Assembly (NCBI GenBank): GCA_036513075.1
Contig: DATBZS010000076.1
Location: forward strand, 11,451-75,450
From: Bog-756 sp036513075
GTDB lineage: Bacteria > Actinomycetota > Acidimicrobiia > Acidimicrobiales > RAAP-2
Direction: 5' to 3'
Length of the DNA stretch: 64,000 bases
Part shown: positions 59,074-64,000 of the stretch, one piece after another
Numbering within the stretch: position 1 is the stretch's first letter
How the letters are laid out: the number at the start of each line of letters is the position of its first letter
Notes under the pieces: model-generated
Seen by the model: the letters and a program-made list of their open reading frames with translations, nothing else
Databases searched by the model: none
Told to the model about the DNA's origin: nothing
Program-made: the position numbers and the translations under genes

Positions 59074-60891
59074 ATGGGGCACGTGGGGCAGCGGTACGGA
59101 GTTCGGTCGACTTTGGGTGCAATTGCGATGACCTGCGTCCTCCTGGGTTCAGGGGTGCTCGGTCTGTCTCCCCAGCCTGCTTCAGCGGCATCACCGTCTT
59201 CCTGGAGGCTTTCCGTCTACGACGGTGCAGGCAACACCTCCGGCGTGACCTCCACCTCATCGCTGCTGGGCCAAAACGTCCCGTTCGGCTCCGACTACTT
59301 TGACGGATCGAGTTGGGCGGGTATCGACAGCGACACTTGGCTGATCCAGCGGTGGCACAGTACCGGGCTGCCGATGATTTTCGGAGTCCCGATGCTGCCG
59401 ACCGGCGGGGGCGTTTCACTGGCGGCCGGAGCGACCGGCGCCTACAACAGCTACTTCGCGACGCTCGCCGCAAATCTGGTCGCCGGAGGGATGGCGAGCT
59501 CTACGTTGCGACTCGGTTGGGAGTTCAACTCGCAGAGCTTTCCCTGGTATGCGGCTGGGCAGGCATCAGCCTTCGTTGCCTACTGGCAGCAGATCGTGAA
59601 CACCATGCGCGCCGTGCCCGGTGCGCACTTTTCCTTTGAGTGGAATGCTGATCGAGGAGGCCAGGGCCCGTCAGACACGGCGATGGGGAACTTCGACAAC
59701 TACTACCCGGGCGACGCCTACGTCGATGTGGTCGCCCTCGATGTCTACGACCAGGCGTGGAACACGTACCCTGGGCCTTCTCAGCAGTTCCAGGACATCC
59801 TCACCCTCCCGTGGGGTCTGAACTGGATCACCAGCTTCGGCGCCGCCCACGGGAAACCCGTCGCAATCCCTGAACTCGGGCTCGGGCACGGTCCGTCCGC
59901 ACCGAATAGTGGGGTGACCTCAGCGCCGGGACCGGTCTGTGGCGGGGACAACCCGACGTTCGTGACCGACGTTCTGGCCTGGGCCGGCACCCAGAACGTG
60001 ACGGACATTGTCTTCTGGGACTACGGCGTTTCGAGCATTGACAAGGGTCGCAATCCACTCACCGCGGAAGCCCTCCATCAGGCAGTCTCGCCGGGATCGC
60101 CGCCCCTGACTTCGCCCCCACCGACCAACGGCGGGAACGCATTTGACCAGGGCTACTGGCTGGTCGCCGGAGACGGCGGCATCTTCGCTTACGGCAATGC
60201 CGGTTTCTTCGGCTCGACCGGGTCCATCCGGCTCAACAGACCGATCTACGGCATGGACGCCACCCCGGATCGGCAGGGGTACTGGCTTGTGGCGTCAGAC
60301 GGCGGGATCTTCGCCTTTGGGGACGCCGGCTTCTTCGGCTCGACCGGGGCCATGCGCCTCAACAGCCCGATCGTGGGGATGACCGCCACCCCCGACGGCC
60401 AGGGGTACAGGCTTGTGGAGTCAGACGGCGGGATCTTCGCCTTCGGGGACGCCGGATTCTTCGGATCCACCGGCGCCACGCACCTCAACAGCCCGATCAT
60501 CGGGATGGGGACCACGCCTAACGGCCGGGGCTACTGGCTAGCGGCGGCCGATGGCGGGATCTTCGCCTTCGGGGACGCAGGGTATTTTGGGTCCACCGGT
60601 GCTACCCACCTCAACAGTCCGATCGTGGCCATGGCGTCGACCCCGGACGGTGGCGGATATTGGTTGGCCGCGTCAGACGGCGGAATCTTCGCCTTCGGGG
60701 ACGCTGGATTCTTCGGATCCACCGGCGCCATCCACCTCAACAGCCCGATTGTCGGGATAACCTCCACCTCGGACGGCCAGGGGTACTGGCTTGCGGCATC
60801 AGACGGCGGAATCTTCGCCTTCGGGGACGCTGCGTTCCACGGATCGGCCGGTGCCGTGGGGGTCAGTTCACCGATCACCGGCATCCGCTGA
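59074..60891 (+). CDS. Secreted GH26-like glycoside hydrolase with six GYW repeats
   Basis: 605 residues. Signal peptide with cleavage near PASAASPS. Domain 1 (about 40-350) is GH26-like: the general acid/base Glu sits in LRLGWEFNSQSFPWYA and the nucleophile Glu in AIPELGLGHGP; YYPGDAYVDVVALDVYDQ is another family block. A Pro/Gly linker follows, then six about 42-residue repeats (GYWLVASDGGIFAFGDAGFFGSTG...LNSPIVGM). GH26 enzymes are mostly beta-mannanases; the substrate here is not known. Paralogue of the gene at 62107-63126. Confidence 0.87.
   Translation: MGHVGQRYGVRSTLGAIAMTCVLLGSGVLGLSPQPASAASPSSWRLSVYDGAGNTSGVTSTSSLLGQNVPFGSDYFDGSSWAGIDSDTWLIQRWHSTGLPMIFGVPMLPTGGGVSLAAGATGAYNSYFATLAANLVAGGMASSTLRLGWEFNSQSFPWYAAGQASAFVAYWQQIVNTMRAVPGAHFSFEWNADRGGQGPSDTAMGNFDNYYPGDAYVDVVALDVYDQAWNTYPGPSQQFQDILTLPWGLNWITSFGAAHGKPVAIPELGLGHGPSAPNSGVTSAPGPVCGGDNPTFVTDVLAWAGTQNVTDIVFWDYGVSSIDKGRNPLTAEALHQAVSPGSPPLTSPPPTNGGNAFDQGYWLVAGDGGIFAYGNAGFFGSTGSIRLNRPIYGMDATPDRQGYWLVASDGGIFAFGDAGFFGSTGAMRLNSPIVGMTATPDGQGYRLVESDGGIFAFGDAGFFGSTGATHLNSPIIGMGTTPNGRGYWLAAADGGIFAFGDAGYFGSTGATHLNSPIVAMASTPDGGGYWLAASDGGIFAFGDAGFFGSTGAIHLNSPIVGITSTSDGQGYWLAASDGGIFAFGDAAFHGSAGAVGVSSPITGIR
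60151..60888 (+). repeat. Six tandem about 126-bp repeats in the GH26-like gene
   Basis: Highly similar at DNA level (for example GACGGCGGGATCTTCGCCTT recurs with few changes), so they are younger or more homogenised than those in the RiPP-locus protein. Each unit encodes about 42 residues. Confidence 0.9.
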
Positions 60892-60950
60892 CCCGTTCGG
60901 CGGCAAGTGATCGGTGGCGCGTTGGGCGAGACATAATCCTGACCGGTGGA

Positions 60951-62087
60951 TCACGTCGTGATGCTCCGGAACGAATCCCGCCACCACGTCAGGTATCGCT
61001 GGCCACGGTCCGGGTACCGATGACGGAGGAACGTCGGCGAAGGCATCAGCATGCCGGCGACGTACAGTGCGGCGTTCGGAACCGGGAGGCGGAACGCGTG
61101 CCCGAGGAGCGGGTTGGCGCCGATCCCGGGCGGCATCAGCTTGGTCAGTCGGAAGCGCCCCCGCACGTCCCCTGCTTGCCCGTCGAGCTTCGCCATCAAC
61201 TCACGGGGGCGGACGTCGACGGGAAGGCATCCGAGGATCCATGCGAGCCATTCCACTAATCCGGTGGCTGCTGCAGCTTGGACGACCTCGTCGACATCGC
61301 AGGCGGCGACGAGTACCACCAAGTCGCGCCACACCCGCACGGTCTGTCCGGGTCGGCCCTTGTCGCTCACGACGTGGAGCGCGCAGGCGAGCAGATTGTG
61401 AACAGGCGAGGCAAGCGGTAACTCGACGCCGAAGACGCCGGTGCGCGGCACCGACGCGGCGAGTACCGCACGGCTGAGTTCGCCGGACCAGAACCAGGGT
61501 GACACGCGGTGGTGGAGGTCGATCGACCCCCCGATGGGTGTCCGCAAGTTGACGGCTTCACGACAATGGCGGTCGAACGTGCTCCACGGCTGCCGCGTCT
61601 CCTCCCGTTCCGTGAAGCCCCCCCTGGCCAACACATTCCGCGCTTCGCCGAAGTCCGCCGGGTCGACGACCACATCGAGATCGACGTAGGGCCGGTCGGA
61701 TACGGCACGACCGAGGATCGCAATGCCCGGGCCCTTGGTCACGGCGTAGTGCACACCCGCGGCCTCCAGTGCCGCGAGGCCGGCCTGGGACCGATTGACC
61801 GCCAATGCGGACATGGTCAACTCTTCGAATTGCGCCTCTTGGATCGCTCTGGTGATGTCAGGCGGAACGGTCAGCGACCGTTCATGGATCAACCGGCGCG
61901 CGACGCCGGCCAGTCCATGTCCGATCACCTCCGGCCCCTCCACCAGCCAGGCGTTCTCCGACGGTATTGGTCCGTGGTCGGCGAAGTCGGCAAACACCAC
62001 CATTCGGGTTACCGGACCGATGGACGGAAAGATGTTCGGCAGTGTTTCCCCCACACCCTCAGTTCCGTGTCGCCTGGTGCGTGTCAT
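60951..62087 (-). CDS. NTP_transf_5-type putative nucleotidyltransferase
   Basis: 378 residues. The core HYAVTKGPGIAILG and DRPYVDLDVVVDPADFGEA gives the KG...D(L/I)D nucleotidyltransferase pattern with the Asp pair, and GGSIDLHHRVSPWFW follows. This is the PF14907-type family found next to RiPP and exopolysaccharide genes; its reaction is unknown. ATG 62087 has GGGAGAG upstream. It lies 19 bp after the anchored GH26-like gene on the same strand. Confidence 0.72.
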   Translation of the reverse strand: MTRTRRHGTEGVGETLPNIFPSIGPVTRMVVFADFADHGPIPSENAWLVEGPEVIGHGLAGVARRLIHERSLTVPPDITRAIQEAQFEELTMSALAVNRSQAGLAALEAAGVHYAVTKGPGIAILGRAVSDRPYVDLDVVVDPADFGEARNVLARGGFTEREETRQPWSTFDRHCREAVNLRTPIGGSIDLHHRVSPWFWSGELSRAVLAASVPRTGVFGVELPLASPVHNLLACALHVVSDKGRPGQTVRVWRDLVVLVAACDVDEVVQAAAATGLVEWLAWILGCLPVDVRPRELMAKLDGQAGDVRGRFRLTKLMPPGIGANPLLGHAFRLPVPNAALYVAGMLMPSPTFLRHRYPDRGQRYLTWWRDSFRSITT

Positions 62088-62106
62088 CGACGGATCTCTC
62101 CCGGAC

Positions 62107-63126
62107 CTAGAAGTGCGTCAGCTCGGCACGGAGCGCGGCCGCCGTCTGTGGATTCTGACCGTTCTCGATACTCGAGCTCCCGTAGTCCCAATAGGCGAGA
62201 GTGTCGACATAATAGAGGCGCGCCCAGTTGAACATGTCTGTCACGAAGGTCGGGTCGTCACCGCCGCTCACGAGACCGGGCTGCGTGATCGGTCCACTTG
62301 CGGGAGCATAGGGTCCCGTTCCAAGGCCGAATTCCGGGATCGACATCTTCTTCCGGTGTGCTCCCGCGAAGCTGACGAGCCAGTTCAGCCCCCACGGCAG
62401 GGTCAGGATGTTCTCGAACTGTACGGTGGCCCCTGGATAGGTTCCGAACGCCTGGTCGTAGACGTCCATGCTCACGACGTCCACGTACTTGTCGCCGGGA
62501 TAGTAGGACGCGTAGTTCCCCATGGTTGCGTCCGCCGGGCCCTGACCGCTGCGGCTCACGTTCCAGACAAAGTTGAACCGTGCGCCTTGCACCAAGCGCA
62601 TCGAGTCCACGATGTGTCGCCAGTAGGCGACGAACGCGGCGGCCTGACCTCCGGCGAACCAGGGGTACTTGGGGTTGTTGAATTCCCAACCGATCCGAAG
62701 GGTCGAGGCGCCCATTCCGGCGGACACCAGGATCCGGGCCAGATGGACGAAGTAGGTGTCGTAGGCACCGGTCGCCCCGATGGCCAATGAGGTCTCGTTC
62801 CCGAATGGGAGCATCGGGACACACCACACCATCGGGTATCCCTTCCCCTTCCAGCGGTGGATCAGCCAGACGTCGTTGACGATGCCCTCCCAACTGCGGT
62901 CGTCGAAGCAGTCCGTTCCATAGGTCATCGGCTGGCCCAGTGTTGACGCGATCGTGGTCAACCCACTGTAATTTCCGACACCGACATAGGCGGAGAAGTC
63001 ACGATCCACCGGTTTCGCGGGCCGAGGTGCGGGAGTCGACCTGCCGGCCAGGGACACCCCCACCACGAGTGCCGCCACGACGACCACGGACAGTACCAGT
63101 CGCCAGACCCATCGCTTCTTAAGCAT
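62107..63126 (-). CDS. Membrane-anchored GH26-like glycoside hydrolase
   Basis: 339 residues. N-terminal anchor or uncleaved signal (WVWRLVLSVVVVAALVVGVSLAG), then a GH26-like domain closely related to that at 59074: RIGWEFNNPKYPW carries the acid/base Glu, SIPEFGLGTGPYAP the nucleophile Glu, and YYPGDKYVDVVSMDVYDQ matches its partner. No repeats. ATG 63126 has CGGAG about 7 nt upstream. Upstream of the nucleotidyltransferase in a likely operon. Confidence 0.86.
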   Translation of the reverse strand: MLKKRWVWRLVLSVVVVAALVVGVSLAGRSTPAPRPAKPVDRDFSAYVGVGNYSGLTTIASTLGQPMTYGTDCFDDRSWEGIVNDVWLIHRWKGKGYPMVWCVPMLPFGNETSLAIGATGAYDTYFVHLARILVSAGMGASTLRIGWEFNNPKYPWFAGGQAAAFVAYWRHIVDSMRLVQGARFNFVWNVSRSGQGPADATMGNYASYYPGDKYVDVVSMDVYDQAFGTYPGATVQFENILTLPWGLNWLVSFAGAHRKKMSIPEFGLGTGPYAPASGPITQPGLVSGGDDPTFVTDMFNWARLYYVDTLAYWDYGSSSIENGQNPQTAAALRAELTHF

Positions 63127-63267
63127 CCGGTGGCTCCGGGGACCCCAAGTACGTCCGGGTGTCGCTGCAGGATCCGGTCGAGATGCAAAGGGCGCGCACC
63201 CCTCCCACTTCGGGCTGCCGGGAGATCGAGGTGGACATCGCGGTCAGCACGCTTGGCCCGGACGTCG

Positions 63268-64000
63268 TCAGTGTGCCGGGTTCGCCAACGAGACAGAACT
63301 GAGAATGGTCGCCGGAGTCCGGGCGAGCGCCACGGTCACTCGGACCGGCTCACCGGACTCCCGGCGGATCTGCTGGGTCCAGCTCGACCCCTGGGCGAGC
63401 ACCTTTGTCCATTTGAGCGTCGAGGACGGTCCCCCCTTGCGGGGAGAGAGCACCGCGGTGACCACGAATGCCTGTGTCTCACCCAGCTGGTTCCGCACAC
63501 CGAGGAAGGCCGACTTTCCCCAGGGGTTGTGCAGCGGCTCCGGGAGGATCCAGGCCTGGACGAAGCTCTCGCGTGCGGAGGTCGCCACCGAGTGCTCGGA
63601 AAGCGCAATGGTGCCGGCGCCCATCCCCACTGCAGCCAGCAGGAGGACCACCTGCCGGGGAGTGAGTGCGCGGCGCGAGCGAGTGGGCGCGGAGGTTGCA
63701 AGCGTGCCCTCCTGACCGGCCACCAAGTCCGGCTCCAGCGCCGTAGAGCGTGCCCGCAATACGCTGCGCACCCAACCAACGAGGGCGAATGCCACCGTGG
63801 CGGAGGTGATGTATACGATCCAGTGGTTTCCCGTGAGCCCACCCGCCAGATTGAGCAGGAGTCCACCTAGCAGCACCGCGATCATGCTGGCGCCGAAATA
63901 CCAAAGCTGACGCTCCGCATCCGAACCTTGCCCACTGCGCGGGTTGGCGGCGGAGACGAGTGCCACGCCCGGCAGGTAGAGGACGAACGGCAGCCCCACG
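63268..64000 (-). CDS. DUF1616-like membrane protein, partial at the window edge
   Basis: The frame is open to the right edge, so only the C-terminal about 243 residues are seen. The visible N-terminal part GLPFVLYLPGVALVSAANPR and AERQLWYFGASMIAVLLGGLLLN fits DUF1616 ('GLPFVLFLPGYAL...'). Four hydrophobic segments are followed by an extracytoplasmic beta-rich domain. Function unknown; DUF1616 proteins occur near surface-polysaccharide genes. Confidence 0.62.
   Translation of the reverse strand, partial: VGLPFVLYLPGVALVSAANPRSGQGSDAERQLWYFGASMIAVLLGGLLLNLAGGLTGNHWIVYITSATVAFALVGWVRSVLRARSTALEPDLVAGQEGTLATSAPTRSRRALTPRQVVLLLAAVGMGAGTIALSEHSVATSARESFVQAWILPEPLHNPWGKSAFLGVRNQLGETQAFVVTAVLSPRKGGPSSTLKWTKVLAQGSSWTQQIRRESGEPVRVTVALARTPATILSSVSLANPAH

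Overview
The window looks like chromosome from a high-GC actinobacterium, most likely of class Acidimicrobiia. The grounds are very high GC, many GTG/TTG starts, a menaquinone (men) gene set, a DUF3151 protein, a LytR-CpsA-Psr protein, PadR plus permease-prefix pairing, and secreted proteins carrying the about 42-residue 'GYWLVASDGGIFAFGDA' repeat, which from memory is common in Acidimicrobiia. Placement is by family recognition only. No rRNA, tRNA, IS element, CRISPR array or phage structural gene was seen.

Region 1 (1-21.3 kb) is housekeeping: GNAT, NfuA-type Fe-S carrier, a Cys-rich YkgJ-like protein, a coupled DUF3151/lipoprotein/flavin-reductase operon, TyrRS, a carotenoid oxygenase, an LCP-family ligase, a PadR/membrane-protein pair, the menaquinone genes menD|menH and menB-menA|menE, an SDR, and a DUF255 protein. 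Several genes here seem to be leaderless (TANNNT 6-8 nt before the start codon). Two short overlapping genes at 18.0-18.4 kb, one an excisionase-like HTH, are easily missed.

Region 2 (21.4-28.5 kb) is a lasso-peptide-type RiPP locus. It has a hidden 51-residue precursor (22565-22720), a stand-alone PqqD/RRE protein, a B2-type leader peptidase with a second RRE fused in front, an HPr-kinase-like protein, an asparagine-synthetase-type cyclase without a glutaminase domain, a secreted six-repeat protein whose gene overlaps the cyclase gene by 4 nt, and an exporter-type ABC transporter. The precursor ends in Ser, the residue that known lasso-peptide kinases phosphorylate.

Region 3 (29.0-52.4 kb) is a roughly 23-kb NRPS cluster: six adenylation domains, six carrier domains, several complete or degraded condensation domains, one free-standing condensation protein, a PRMT-like methyltransferase embedded in an adenylation domain, and two C-terminal thioesterases that both have Cys in place of the usual Ser nucleophile. 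One adenylation domain reads as Asp-specific.

Region 4 (52.4-64 kb) is envelope and surface biology: a Wzm/Wzt-type exporter that overlaps the last NRPS gene, a GT-C-type membrane glycosyltransferase of lower GC, a Wzx-like flippase, two GH26-like paralogues (one carrying the same six-repeat domain as the RiPP-locus protein, one membrane-anchored), an NTP_transf_5 nucleotidyltransferase and the edge of a DUF1616-like gene. The shared repeat domain and the overlap of exporter and NRPS genes suggest, as inference only, that both peptide systems act at or on the cell surface.
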